A stretch of 64,000 nucleotides of DNA from Bugula neritina (taxonomy: Eukaryota > Bryozoa > Gymnolaemata > Cheilostomatida > Bugulidae). Of the stretch, positions 1 through 12,600 are shown piece after piece. The DNA is taken from the NCBI GenBank assembly GCA_964035545.1, contig OZ037771.1, positions 13,396,980 through 13,460,979 on the forward strand, read 5' to 3'. Below the pieces are notes generated by a model. The model worked only from the letters and a program-made list of their open reading frames with translations. It was not told where the DNA came from and did not search any database. Made by a program: the position numbers and the translations under genes. The stretch's first letter is position 1. Each line of letters begins with the position of its first letter.

Positions 1-1340
1 TTTTAAAGTTGTCTCCCCCTACAGGGATTGGGGGCAGTCTCGATGATATATAGAAGGCCCATAAAATAAGTAGAAATGTAAGGTTTGAGTGAAGACTACT
101 ACTAGTATAAGTTTCATTTTTTCTGAGATTAATATTTTGGCATAAGTACACATATGAGCAGTTTCAGGATTTTTTTAAAAAATTTTGTTAATGATAAATG
201 GCACAAAAACAAAACTTCAAAGCATATTTGTGGTTTTGGTTAGTGAGCAAATCTGAAGCTGGCAGCTGTCATTATTATTTGCTTTGCCGACTGTAACCAG
301 TCTGTTTAGAGCTGCTAACCTTTCAACTCTTAGGACAATAATAACATGCTCGTACACAGTATAGCTGCACTAGTGGGCTCTGTCTTACTGAACTCCAAAT
401 GCTCCAAATTATGGGTTGGAACACATGCCTGTACGTTTATGAAGGCACTGGCTCATTTGTATTAACATGTTCACATACTTACACACCTATACTATGAAAA
501 TAACTAAGCCACCCTACTATCTAATATTTCTATATATCAAAAAAATTATTATAAATATAAAGATATGTATTAAAATAGATAGATTAAATTTGTAATTTCA
601 AACAACATCTTATCTAAAAATGCCAAACACTGTGTAACTATATATGTTTTAAAAGCATTTGTTTACATGGCATGCATGCAAGTCAATGAAAATATTTAGA
701 GAACAGTAAAAAGAACCATATAAATTTCAGAATAGTTTCTTTTTTTCTGAGATGAATATTTTGGAAATGTCCCACAATTCAACGTTTAAATAAAGTCTGT
801 AAAAGAATTTTTCACAGTGTATTTTCAATGAAGAATTATTTTTGCAAGCTGGTTTGCATTTGTTCTGGCATGCCATTTTACAGTGGTCTAGTTAACTAGG
901 TCAAAGTTCATTGAGGTGGACATGTTTTATTAACCTCCGTGTGTTGATAAAATACTATCATTGGATTTAGAGCTTCTCTAAGCAACTTCACAGTCTGATT
1001 AAATATCTGCGATACCTGCCTAGTAGACAATCCAAACTTAAAAAATTAATATACTAAATCCTTGTATTACATGTATGGATGAAAAATAATGCAACAAATT
1101 GGCTAAAGCATGTTCAAGTAATGTGAAAAACTCGAAATATAAATGAGTCAAACTAGAGCTAGTCAAGTGTGTGGTGTTTTTGGCCGATTTATATGTGTTG
1201 TTTAATCAGCTTATTATGTAGGGATGTAATCCTATATAATGTAATTTAAGTTAGACAGCTAAAGTTGGACAGTTCTCATCGGGCACTTTCTTGAACAAGC
1301 AGTTATGTAATATAAAGAGACAGCTACTCAACAGAGAGCT

Positions 1341-1670
1341 TCAAGCAAGCAAAATTCTTGCAACAAGGTTGATGGAATACAAAACAGCTGCTGTTATTCT
1401 TATAACAGCATGCATTGTATAAGAGATAGCCTGATGGTTTACATAGTTTACATACAGTGACATACTACTGAAAATTATTAGAAACCACAGAAAAGATATA
1501 AAGGAGAGAATGCTGGCACAAAGGAAGTATAGCAATGTGGTCAAATATATGGCTGAAAACTGACCTAGAGATAAATAAGTACAAAATGTACATAATATAG
1601 CTAAATCAGCAAAGCCAAATGATTTGATATAAAAAGTATTATCTGGGAATTTAGTAAAACTTTGTAGCAT
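1341..1670 (-). CDS. Hypothetical 109-aa multi-pass membrane ORF in the loop of the inverted repeat
   Basis: This ATG-initiated reading frame encodes a strongly hydrophobic product with about three predicted membrane spans (roughly residues 20-45, 47-72 and 85-108). I recognise no family. It lies wholly in the single-copy loop between the inverted-repeat arms. No convincing splice sites or poly(A) signal tie it to other exons. AT-rich DNA readily produces chance hydrophobic frames, so this is listed for completeness. It could be chance, one exon of a larger gene, or cargo of the foldback element. Confidence 0.2.
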   Translation of the reverse strand: MLQSFTKFPDNTFYIKSFGFADLAILCTFCTYLSLGQFSAIYLTTLLYFLCASILSFISFLWFLIIFSSMSLYVNYVNHQAISYTMHAVIRITAAVLYSINLVARILLA

Positions 1671-2524
1671 TATTTAAAACTCCACCTTTGAGCAAGACCC
1701 GTATGGAGTAAAGCCAATCTTAATTTCATTAGTGTCATAAGAATGCAGTCATTATGACATAGTTCGTTCTTTCTATACTTTACAGCTGGTACTAAATGTA
1801 CATTTTAACTCTTTTTTGGAAACAAGCCAAGTTGCTTTGGCTGAAAAGTGCTTTTTTTGATGATTTTTTTTCTGCAATGCAGCAGTATATAATTTACAAT
1901 GCTCCAAAAACATTTCTGTAAATTAGGAATGTTGGTATACAAACAGCTTGCAAGAATAATTCTTCATTGAAAATACACTGTGAATTTTTTTTACAGATTT
2001 AATTTAAACGTTGAATTGTGGGACCTTTCCAAAATATTCATCTCAGAAAAGAAGAAACTATTCTAAAATTTATATGCTTCTTTTTACTGTTCTCTAAATA
2101 TTTTCATTGACTTGCATGCATGCCATGTAAACAAATGCTTTTAAAACATATATATAGTTATACAGTGTTTGACATTTTTAGATAAGATGTTGTTTGAAAT
2201 TACAAATTTAATCTATCTATTTTAATACATATCTTTATATTTATAATAATTTTTTTGATATATAGAAATATTAGATAGTAGGGTGGCTTAGTTATTTTCA
2301 TAGTATAGGTGTGTAAGTACGTGAACATGTTAATACAAATGAGCCAGTGCCTTCATAAACGTACAGGCATGTGTTCCAACCCATAATTTGGAGCATTTGG
2401 AGTTCAGTAAGACAGAGCCCACTAGTGCAGCTATACTGTGTACGAGCATGTTATTATTGTCCTAAGAGTTGAAAGGTTAGCAGCTCTAAACAGACTGGTT
2501 ACAGTCGGCAAAGCAAATAATAAT

Positions 2525-3291
2525 CACGGGCTTTCCATGTACCGATCTCAGATCGATCTCGCTGAGATCGATCTGAGAAATGTGCTCAGATCGATCGTTT
2601 TTCCATGAGAGTGTCAGATCGATCTCGCGAAGTTGCCTCCTCTTAAGTGAAGGATACTTTAAAAGTATAATTTGTTCACCTATTTGAGTGATTAAAGCTA
2701 CTACTGTTGAAAACAAGATGGTCGTAGTCTAAAATTTAATCCCAGCTATAAACTATACGCAGCAAAGCTTTCAGTGTATGATAATTTGGCCAATTTAAAA
2801 TAATTGATTTTGATTTTTTAGCTTGACAGCTTATATAAAATTAATGGCTGTCTTGCAGATTATTAATAAACTTACAGGACTGTTAGGCTTAAAATTACAA
2901 AGAAAATAGCTAATGAAACTAAGTTTTAATAGTCATTAAAATTCAATTTAAATTCTCCCATTTTTTTCAACCTTCTACTGCATATAATTGAGTTTTCTTA
3001 ATCATTGTACTGAAAGTCAAAGTTTTGGCATCTAAAAAGGTGGCTATCATAATTATTTAATACTTTGCTTAGTAATTATCAATAAGTTATCATTTTTATT
3101 AGCAGACAGCATTGTAGCGCGCAGTCTTTTTCTACTTCTCAGATCGATCTGGCGTCTTTCCATGGTCTTATTGACATGAGATCGATCTGAGTTCGAGCTC
3201 CACAGACCGACCAGCTCAGATCGACTGAGATCGATCTTTAACGTCTTTCCATGGATCGATCTCGCTGAGATCGGTCCATGGAAAGCCGGTG
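2525..3291. mobile_element. Nested CACTA-like non-autonomous DNA transposon with 3-bp TSD
   Basis: The ends are inverted: the left end begins CACGGGCTTTCCATG, and the reverse complement of the right end begins CACCGGCTTTCCATG. AAT directly flanks both sides (2522-2524 and 3292-3294), while the other arm of the surrounding inverted repeat (near 270-276) has a single copy, so it is the unoccupied site. CAC-beginning termini and a 3-bp target duplication fit the CMC/EnSpm (CACTA) superfamily. Clusters of GATCGATCT and GAGATCGATCT lie near both ends (2540-2630 and 3135-3275), as expected of subterminal transposase-binding repeats. The interior is AT-rich with no credible transposase, so this is a non-autonomous copy. 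Superfamily assignment is inferred from ends and TSD only. Confidence 0.8.
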
Positions 3292-3564
3292 AATGACGGC
3301 TGCCAGCTTCAGATTTGCTCACTAACCAAAACCACAAATATGCTTTGAAGTTTTGTTTTTGTGCCATTTATCATTAACAAAATTTTTAAAAAAAATTCTG
3401 AAACTGCTCATATGTGTACTTATGCCAAAATATTAATCTCAGAAAAAATGAAACTTATACTAGTAGTAGTCTTCACTCAAACCTTACATTTCTACTTATT
3501 TTATGGGCCTTCTATATATCATCGAGACTGCCCCCAATCCCTGTAGGGGGAGACAACTTTAAAA

Positions 3565-6500
3565 TACAAATCCCCCTAGAGAGATGTCTGAAAACCCTCT
3601 ATTACTATAACATTAACTTGCAAACTGAGCCAAACTGACTCAAGTTGAGTCATTAAATTTAATTTGCTGAGTTCAACATAAAAAGGGATTAAAAAAGTTT
3701 ATTTGAACCATAGTGTTTGTCAAGCCATGATCCTTGACATAGTTTGAAATTATTGGGTGTCCTAGCCGTTGACTCCTGTCCAGTATTAGCTATGTTTAAT
3801 ATTTGTTAGCCTTGCCTTCTGCTGACAGTTATCATCCTATATTTGTAGTTTTATTCCAAAAAAATATTAGTATATTTTGGAGTAATTCTTTTAAATTTTA
3901 ATTACCTCTAATCATTGCAATTAGGTCATGTGTGTGGTTTACCATTGTCAATGAAGAAATTATTTTCATCTTAATCATATAAATATATAAAATTCATGTT
4001 TGACATTGTAGATTGAGAAAACTGTAACATTGCTATCGGACTGTCATTCAAATTACCCTGTTGAATTGTTGAAACATCTTATATTTAAATATGACTGCAC
4101 TGTTATTTTCTGAGGTATGTATACGAGAATTCTCACAAGTTTATCATAAGTCATCTTGCATAGATGTAACTCTAACACATATTTATTTTGTAACATGTCA
4201 TTGCCATCTGAATATTGATCTGTTGGTTGAATATATTCAATTCATGTACTATTTCCTAACAGTACTGACAAATTTACAGACCATTGGAGAGTGGAATTGT
4301 AAAGAGGCCGTTTTTTAGCCTGTTATAAACCCTTGATTAATATAATAAGATGTACCACTTAAAACATTGACATAAATATGTAATAACTATTATTTAGTAT
4401 AATATTAGGACGTGGGCATATATATACACACACATGAAATAAAATAAGTTTCAAGATATTTTAATGTAGCTCATTAGGTTATTTACAGTAAAAACATGTG
4501 TAATATATGTGACCAGTCGCGACAAAACCGGGGATGTGGCGGCGTTTATAAAGTGTAGTAAATGAAGGTTTAATTTGGAAATACTTAGATTTGAAATTAA
4601 TTTCCAATTTTTAGATTTTAGAATTTTCTAATACAAAAACATCCAAGGATTTCAAAAATCATACTTTCGTGAGCATTTGATGATTCCTTCAGCTCTAAAA
4701 TTGCATTTAAAGTTGGTAACTAAGGCTTTCAATTTTTTAAATGATGAAAAAATTGCGAAGTTATCAATTAAAGAAAGAAGACAATTTTAGTCATTTCTAT
4801 AGCGTGAGATCTTGCAAATTTATTTTTTATCAAATAAATGTAGCTTACGCCTCTCTCTTTGTATTTTCAGAAGCATCATATTTAAAATTCAAGGCTAGTT
4901 TTAGTTTTTCATCGTGTTCCATCCAAAGTTAGCTTTTAAGTTACTGAGCTGTTTTGCCCTTTGGTGATAAATGCTGAACTTAATCTTTATCTTTAGCGTT
5001 CAAGCTTGAAAACCACAACAATACAGGTAATTATACTCAAAACAATCATTTACGCTACTAACTTAGAATTTTGCCAAGATTATTTGTAATTATCAATTTA
5101 ATAATATTTATACTATCACTATGAGTATGATACTGATAGTGACTATGACTAGGAGTAGGAGTATGTCTTAGTCTATTCTATTGACTGATGACTATTCTAT
5201 ACTACTACTACTACTACTAGTAACTATTTAAATGACTCTCACTATGACTCCCAGTTTGAGGTACGGTTACTCATAATGATAATCATAGTGAATGTTATTC
5301 ATGATCTACTGATACTGGTATTTGGTAGTAAAACCAAATGTAGCTCATTAATGATTAATATTAATACTAATAGTAATAGTAATAGTATAACTATAAGTAT
5401 AAGTAATTAATAATTATAAATTCACTATTACTATTAGTATTACTGTATTACTATTAGATTACTATTACTAATACTAATAGTATTTGAGTCTGACTCTGAG
5501 TTTCGCCTTTGCTCTTAAAACTTGATACTCATACTGATAGTATTATATTTATTGATTCATTCTATAGGTAATATTTCAATTTACATTAGACTTACTCTTA
5601 GTCTTAGTAACTTTTAGCCTCTGTCTTAGATTTTTTCAACACAGTAACTGATTACTATTACTATTAGTATTAACATTAGGCCTACTAGTACTAGTCAAAC
5701 TACCAGTTCCTTTTGTGATTTTTAAATTAGCTCAAAGTTTGATTTAAAATATAATGATAAAATCTTTATCACATTATGCAGGCTTACAGGTAGTGTTACT
5801 GTCAAAACTCAATTGATAATCATATTTATATTGATGAAAGCATCACCTATAACCAAATTGAAATGATAAATGTGACTAAATATGTAAATGAGTATAATGA
5901 TGAAATATTAATGCGAGTTCGTGATGATTCTATAGTTGACTGACTTAGTTTTTCAGTAAGTTACTTTTAGTTTTATTTAGTGAGTAGTAACACTAATTGA
6001 ATGCATAAATAGTCTAAACTTTTTAATTTTATTATAAGATGAGCAAAAATTTATTCATATTTTAAAGTAATTTATTGAATTCAAATTGATTTTATAGTAA
6101 AAGTCTTTAATAGATTCAGTTGCACTTAGCTAGCTTTTTTACTCAATTAAATGCCTATCTAAAGACATTGCTTCAAAATTGCCAATTGCATATATGCTAG
6201 ATATTCAAGTGCATAATGTGTAATTTTACTGATAATACTATGTTAATATAGAATAATCCGATATTCTGTACATTTTAGAAAGTGAACTTGTGAGGGCATT
6301 AGAGCGAAGACTTATACCTGCACAACTCTACTACCTATCAATCTAATACTTCTAATGTAGACACTCCGAATTTTGGCTTGCAAGGTTATGGCTTCTGCTT
6401 ATTTCATTCATAAAAAGGTTTGCAGTCTTTTAATGATGTGCTTGAAAATTATCAAGAATTTTTTTAATTCAAATTGTTCTGTTGAATTCAATAAATTTAA

Positions 6501-7849
6501 ACGTTAATTAAATGCAGGATCACAATTAACTGCTGCCATAATAGTACCACAAAAGTGTTTAGCCAACTAAATTTTTATAATATAACTGGGTATAATTTCT
6601 AATCAAGCAACCGTTTCCTTTTGCTATTTAAAAGAAGTCAAAATTGTACTTTCAGCTCTGGAATAGACAATAAGTGGGTAGATTGGCAGGATGGATGTCA
6701 AGTAGCAGCATCTATAATTGCTAGAAAATCAGCTGATGATAGTGATGAAGCTTTTGCCACACACATGATGTTATGTGTCCATACTCCGTAAACTTATATT
6801 ATGAAGACCAAGGAAGTAGAAAGATGATGAGTGCCTTCTTTGCAAAAGCCGTAGAAGCTACCTAATTTTCTTTTCTTGATAAGAGTTAATTCAAACATAA
6901 TGGTTGTATCCAGGCTAGAGTTTTTACTGCATTTTATTGGTTTTTTAAAATAATGTATCTAATGTTTTAAATGTGAAAATTAATGCCTAATAAAACTCAA
7001 AAGTTCTAATAGCTGATTTTATGTTTATATTTTCAACATCTCAGCCAAATCAATTGCTAAATTTAGTTGCCGTTAGAGACTATAAAAATATTTATGAATG
7101 AACCTCGCATGATCTCATAATAGTCAAATAATTTTCTCATGAGTGTTCTCCTCATTAAGCAATAATTATGAAACAGCACAGCTCAATAGCTGCAGTTTGA
7201 TATATTACACAATATATTAGAGGAGAGGAAGATATTCAATGTATAACAGGAAGCAGCTGCCATTTTGTTTTATATGACTTCCTGCTGACTTGGATGTCTA
7301 ATTTAAATATCTCAACACACAAACTTGCTGAAACATCCTCTTCTTTGCTGGAATTGTTAAACCTTTCAACCATTAAACAAAGTAAAAAGCAAATTGACAA
7401 ATAAATTAGACAAAAAGTTTGGCAGCCATGTTTGACCTAATTAACATGTTGAGGCAGCATGAAATTTAGTTTAACAAAAAGCCCAAACTTTCACAATTAT
7501 TTTGATACCAAATTTGTCACTATTTCTTTTATACAAAGACCCGTTGCTAAGGCTTGTAAATTGTAAACAAATAATTCTCAACTTATTCTAGAGTTGCCAA
7601 CTTTAAACGCGATTTTCTCGAAACAGTAATTTAGAAATTCTAAAAACGTTAAAGTTTTTAAATACTTATATCTCAAGTTCTATTTATGCTAGAGACTTCA
7701 AATAAAGTGCAAAATGTTTGAAAAAGTCTGCTCTATCACTCCATAGTAATAACTAGGTTTTCAACATTTTATATACATCCCTTGCTTTGTGGTGCCAGGT
7801 CACATATGTTGATACTTTTAGCTAAAATTTGTTTTTGGTAATTTTTTAG
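3565..7849. other. Intergenic DNA with no recognised gene
   Basis: AT-rich sequence. Between about 5100 and 5720 there is a patch of degenerate simple sequence built from ACT/AGT trinucleotides on both strands. A slightly more coding-like patch at about 6650-6860 gives short open stretches in shifting frames and matches nothing I know. The missing first coding exon and promoter of the NXT gene should lie here, but I could not place them. Confidence 0.6.
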
Positions 7850-9138
7850 AAAGAAAATTTTAAGTTTTCCGAAGCATCTGAGGCGGCCACACAATTCTCT
7901 AAAATATTTTATGAGAGGTATGATGGGAGACGGCAGGTGAGTGTTTTATTTCTGGACATACATTGAGTTTGTGACATTTTCAGGTTCTAATACTAAGAAC
8001 AGACTTTCAATTTTATTCTTATTTTGTTTAGTTCTGACTAGAATATGAACTGATTTATTTTATTTGTTTGATTTTGTTGTTTAATGAAAAGATTCAAACT
8101 CTCTGATTATAATCAAAGTGATGTTTTGGCCATGATGGCTATACATTCTATGTAGGAAAGCAAAATGCCTTAAAAGGTATTAGAAAACTTTACAAAATTC
8201 ATAACACACTCCACATCTTATGCAGCTATAGATAGGTAAAGTCAAGTCAGGTTAACTCAATGTCTTTTATGAAAAATACTGATGAGAAAAGATCTTTCAG
8301 TTGTTCTGATTCAGTGACACAACATTTGTTTAGTTTGCAGATAATTTCACTATTGATTAAACACGTTATTGTGATTTTAATTTAGGATCTAGAAAAGTTG
8401 TATATGCTGGACGCCACGCTGATATGGAATGGTAACTCTGTTAGCGGAGCAGCTAACATCTGCAAGTATCTGGCAGAGTTGCCTCCCTCCGGAAATACTA
8501 AAGTAGAATGTATAGATTGTCAGCCTTTACCTGGTAAGTTGAAATTTCTAGTATTGCATTGAAAATTTTACACAATTTTTTTGATATGCAAATGGCAGAT
8601 GTATGACTGATGGTTTGCATATTAGTGGCTTGGTTAATGTTTTCTGTTCTGAGATGATTGGTGGTGTGAGTCTCTTTATTCAACAATACAACCCTCAGCG
8701 AGTGTTGGCCATCAAATAAAAAATATAGACACTATGCTGGAATTGTGGCATAGTGCAAAGACGAGCTGGTACTGATGTTAACTGGTACTGCATATTTCCA
8801 ACTAGTTTTATCTCAAGTCTAATTTTCAAGTAAGAAAGCTGTTCAGTCAAAATATCCCTTATTTTATTAACCATTTAGGTTTTTTAGTGCTTTACCTCAG
8901 AATGTAGTTTGACTTGTTGAAAGCTGTTCTATATAAACCTCTGTATAATATGGTGGCAGATGCTCTGACCGAGGGAAGGACTAGCATGGTGGTAAACGTG
9001 ATGGGAGTAATACGATATGCAACTCGTAAACCTCAATCTGTACCATTCACCGAGACTTTCATTATGACCACTCAAAACTCAGACGCGGGGAGTATCGTGT
9101 GGAAGATTGCTAAAGACTGCTTCCGATTAATAGAATAG
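7850..9138 (+). CDS. NXT: NTF2-related export protein (NXT1/NXT2, p15), 5' incomplete
   Basis: NXT binds the NTF2-like domain of NXF1/TAP, and the heterodimer carries mRNA through nuclear pores. Three exons join in phase: 7850-7936, 8386-8533 and 8960-9138 (TAG at 9136-9138), giving 137 residues of an NTF2-like fold. Family landmarks include FYERYDGRR on helix 1, LYMLDATLIWNGNSVSG, the DCQPL strand, and a C-terminal VWKIAKDCFRL that matches the human NXT ending. Human NXT1 is 140 aa, so only the start codon and a few residues are missing. A TAG directly precedes exon 7850 in frame, so they must lie on an upstream exon that I could not identify. Splice sites are TTTTTTAG, GTGAGT, TTTAG, GTAAGT and GGCAG. 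The downstream neighbour MAT2B is convergent. I cannot tell NXT1 from NXT2; invertebrates usually have one. Confidence 0.93.
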
Positions 9139-9310
9139 TCCTTGACATCTAGTTTATTATTATCCGTGATGTGAAACACATGTAAAAATATCTCAACTTT
9201 CATGATTGTATATAATTTTTCATTTTTATCAAATTTGCATTAACTCACCAGTGTAAATTCACACTTAATCTGTGCTGTTGCATTAAAGATCTACATTGTT
9301 ACTGGTAATT

Positions 9311-9324
9311 TTTATTTTAATAAA
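9311..9324. terminator. Two-way poly(A) signal between NXT and MAT2B
   Basis: TTTATT at 9311-9316 is AATAAA on the minus strand and would serve MAT2B, about 300 bp after its stop. AATAAA at 9319-9324 on the plus strand would serve NXT, about 180 bp after its stop. If cleavage occurs 10-30 nt downstream of each, the two 3' UTRs overlap by a few dozen bases. This is based on hexamers only. Confidence 0.6.
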
Positions 9325-9615
9325 AAATATAATACAATGCTTCCATAATCCATGTTAAATATCAGTATATTTTCAAAAGCTATTCTAAAATGTATGCCTT
9401 ATATAAATAATAAGAAAAACTCCATTAGACATAGTAAATTGCATAATGTAAAATGAGCGTAGAAAGTATTCTGCACAATGGAAATGATTATGGGAAGGTT
9501 AGACATAGAAATGCTATGGATTACCACATATTCTACTATATGATTATATGTGACTTTTACTGTTAATATTCAAGAAATGCGTCTTGTAATACTACAACCA
9601 CCGTCAACTTAGAAA

Positions 9616-12600
9616 CTAGGACAGAATACTCTTAATGGCTGATTTGAAATCAACAGACTTCAACGTGAACCCTTCGGAGATGAGTTTCTGTGTATCGAGT
9701 TGACAGTCGTATGGCCTTGGGGTAGCATTACTCGCTGGCTCAGATGTGTTGGCTGAAATGTAGACAATATTGTTTAACAACTTGCTATTGCTTTAACCTG
9801 TTCACTGGTTATTAAAATTGATTGGAAATTTAACTCAAAGTGTAGGGGCTAGGAATATGCAAGCTTCTAGGACGGCCACATGAAGCTATTTTTATTTGTA
9901 TGATTGAGAGCATTACTCCAAAAAACAACGGGAAACATTAAGATTTATTTTTATCATTTAGCAAAATTAAACTTCACTTACATTGTTAAATTCAAGCATA
10001 AAACTTACTTGATTAATGTTCAATTTCAAAGAATGACTAAAGAAGCCTTTGCAACTTTTACTTGAGACATATATTTTATAAATAAGATATGTGAAAACTA
10101 TACCTTGAATGTGAGCAGTGGTGTGACCCATAACTTCTGCCATTTTCACTGCCATGTCATATTTACTGAGCTGAACAGGCTCTGAGAAATGGTATATCCC
10201 CTTAACCGAGAATGGCTGCAAGTAGAAGTAACATGAGAGGTGAAACAACCACACAATGATACTTTCTCGATACGTACGACTAATAAGACGACTCTGTACC
10301 TGTGCATCGTGTCTGTTGACAAGCTGAAGAATGATGTCGGCTACGCTTGTCGTGTGTGTAGGAAACCTGCGCTGTCTGTGATCCATCTGACACTGAGCAG
10401 ACGTGTCCCTGACACTCGGGTACAGCACGGTGACCGCACTTTCAGCAAGATACTCCACTGGGCCGTAGAGGATGGGTACCCTCAGTACAGCATTGTCTGG
10501 TAACATAGGATATGTACCTTCAGTACAGCATTGTCTAGTAACATAAAATATGTATTCCTTCTCAGTATTGGACTAGTAGACTTATCATGGGAAAAATATT
10601 CAAAGCATAAGAAGAGAATGGATACTACAATAGTGAAAGTCGCTGTTGGTGGTTCAGATAATTATACATGTGTATTTGGTGTAAGTGATCAGTTCAAGAA
10701 ATATAAGTTCAGGTGGGTTCAAGGTGAGTGTAGGTGCAAGGTGAGTGTAGGTGCAAGGTGAGTGTAGGTGCAAGGTGAGAGTAGGTGCAAGGTGAGTGTA
10801 GGTGCAAGGTGAGAGTAGGTGCAAGGTGAGTGTAGGTGCAAGGTGAGTGTAGGTGCAAGGTGAGAGTAGGTGCAAGGTGAGTGTAGGTGCAAGGTGAGTG
10901 TGGGTGCAAGGTGAGAGTAGGTGCAAGGTGAGTGTAGGTGCAAGGTGAGTGTAGGTGCAAGGTGAGTGTAGGTGCAAGGTGAGTGTAGGTGCAAGGTGAG
11001 TGTAGGTGCAAGGTGAGTGTGGGTGCAAGGTGAGTGTAGGTGCAAGGTGAGTGTAGGTGCAAGGTGAGTGTAGGTGCAAGGTGAGTGTAGGTGCAAGGTG
11101 AGTGTAGGTGCAAGGTGAGTGTAGGTGCAAGGTGAGTGTAGGTGCAAGGTGAGTGTGGGTGCAAGGTGAGTGTAGGCGCAAGGTGAGTGTGGGTGCAAGG
11201 TGAGAGTAGGTGCAAGGTGAGTGTAGGTGCAAGGTGAGTATAAGTGCAAGGTGAGTGTAGGTGCAAGGTGAGTGTGGGTGCAAGGTGAGTGTTGAAAGCT
11301 CCTATATGCAACTACATCATGAAACAATACCTGTAAATATGTTTTAAAGTTTGAGTGAAAACACTACTAATTACCTGGGTTTGATGAAAGGACACATTGT
11401 TCACCAGCTAACTTCATTTTACCATAGTTGTTAAGAGAGTTGGGGGTGTCACCAACCTGATAGGGGGCAGCCTTACCATCAAACACATAGTCAGTGCTCA
11501 GGTACAACATCCAACAGTTATTCTTCTCTGTGCAAAAACTTCTTCGAATTAGGATACTGATAGCTGATCATTGATAAATACAATTTAGATTTAAAACACA
11601 CACAATGTATCTAACATTTAAACACAATTTTTTGTAAACAGAATTTATGCAAAGCTAAAACTAGCGACACCACAAATTCAAACAAATAATGGTATATTCA
11701 AAATACGGACATGTAGAAAGTACAATGAGAAATACACAACTTTGCAGTCTTTTCTTGCTAAAAACTGCAGCCAAAAGCATGTGACTTTTTATCAACTAAA
11801 AACTTCTCAAGTGAAAGCATGAAATACTGCTGATATGAAACAGTGCTACTGATAACTAACAAAGAGACACTAAATTAAGTCTCCTACTTGCCAATTCACA
11901 CAAGTTTGAGGTGGCTGTAACATTTATAGCCTCAGCAACATCAGTGTTTTTCTCTACAACATCGGGTCTTCTCTCAGCTGCGCAGTGAATTACTGTGTCT
12001 GGCTACAACATCATGAGTATATCATATTAATATATTATGAGCATATCATATCGGTATATCAGTATATAAAATCAATATATCAGTATATCAAATAGAATAT
12101 CGTACGGGTAGTTGGTTGAAAAGCAGAAAAATCGAGTTTATTCACCAAAGTCATATTCAGAATCAACCTAGGCCGAAAAAATGTATCAATGCATTGCTTA
12201 TACAGTTCTATAATTTAATAGATTTTATTTAAATTGCCAAGTTTACAATATTTTTGTAAGAAGCTTTTAATTTTGTCTGATTGACAACCTTAATAACACA
12301 ATGCTTGAAATCTAGCTAATTACTACAGCCTACATTAATTGCAAATACTGAAACTTTTATACATTTCTTATTATTACAAAATCTGTATACCAAATAGAGT
12401 TTTAAAAGCATGAAAATAAGACAAATCAATTTTTTACATAACAGGGAGTGAAAATTAATGAGCTGCGAAATATTATTTTACTTTTTTGTCATGAAATAAT
12501 TTCAGAAGTTGTTCTTGAGAAGTGATATCCAGAGGGTGTAATTCTGGGTTTGTAGATCTTTTGAAGCATGTTCCAACAACAGTGAATTCATCAGACTGTT

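Larger units (their letters stand above)
1..3564. repeat. Large imperfect inverted repeat (about 0.86-kb arms, 1.1-kb loop)
   Basis: The left arm (1 to about 857) is the reverse complement of the right arm (about 1939-3564), once a 767-bp insertion at 2525-3291 is removed from the right arm. The arms differ only by scattered substitutions and small indels. The loop (about 858-1938) is unique sequence. Position 1 pairs with 3564, so the left arm may continue outside the window. It could be a foldback-type transposon with long terminal inverted repeats, or a segmental inverted duplication. I see no transposase. The empty insertion site is preserved in the left arm near 270-276. Confidence 0.9.

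Noticed and set aside
6650-6860. Possible exon or decayed transposase fragment upstream of NXT
   Set aside because: Open only in short shifting frames, with no splice sites fitting NXT exon 7850 and no recognised motif.
10240-10503. 87-aa plus-strand frame
   Set aside because: Antisense shadow of MAT2B exon 4.
10654-11327. Three overlapping minus-strand frames of about 200 aa rich in THLAPTLTLHLHSPCTY
   Set aside because: Pure translation of the 17-bp minisatellite in a MAT2B intron; all three frames give the same repeat.
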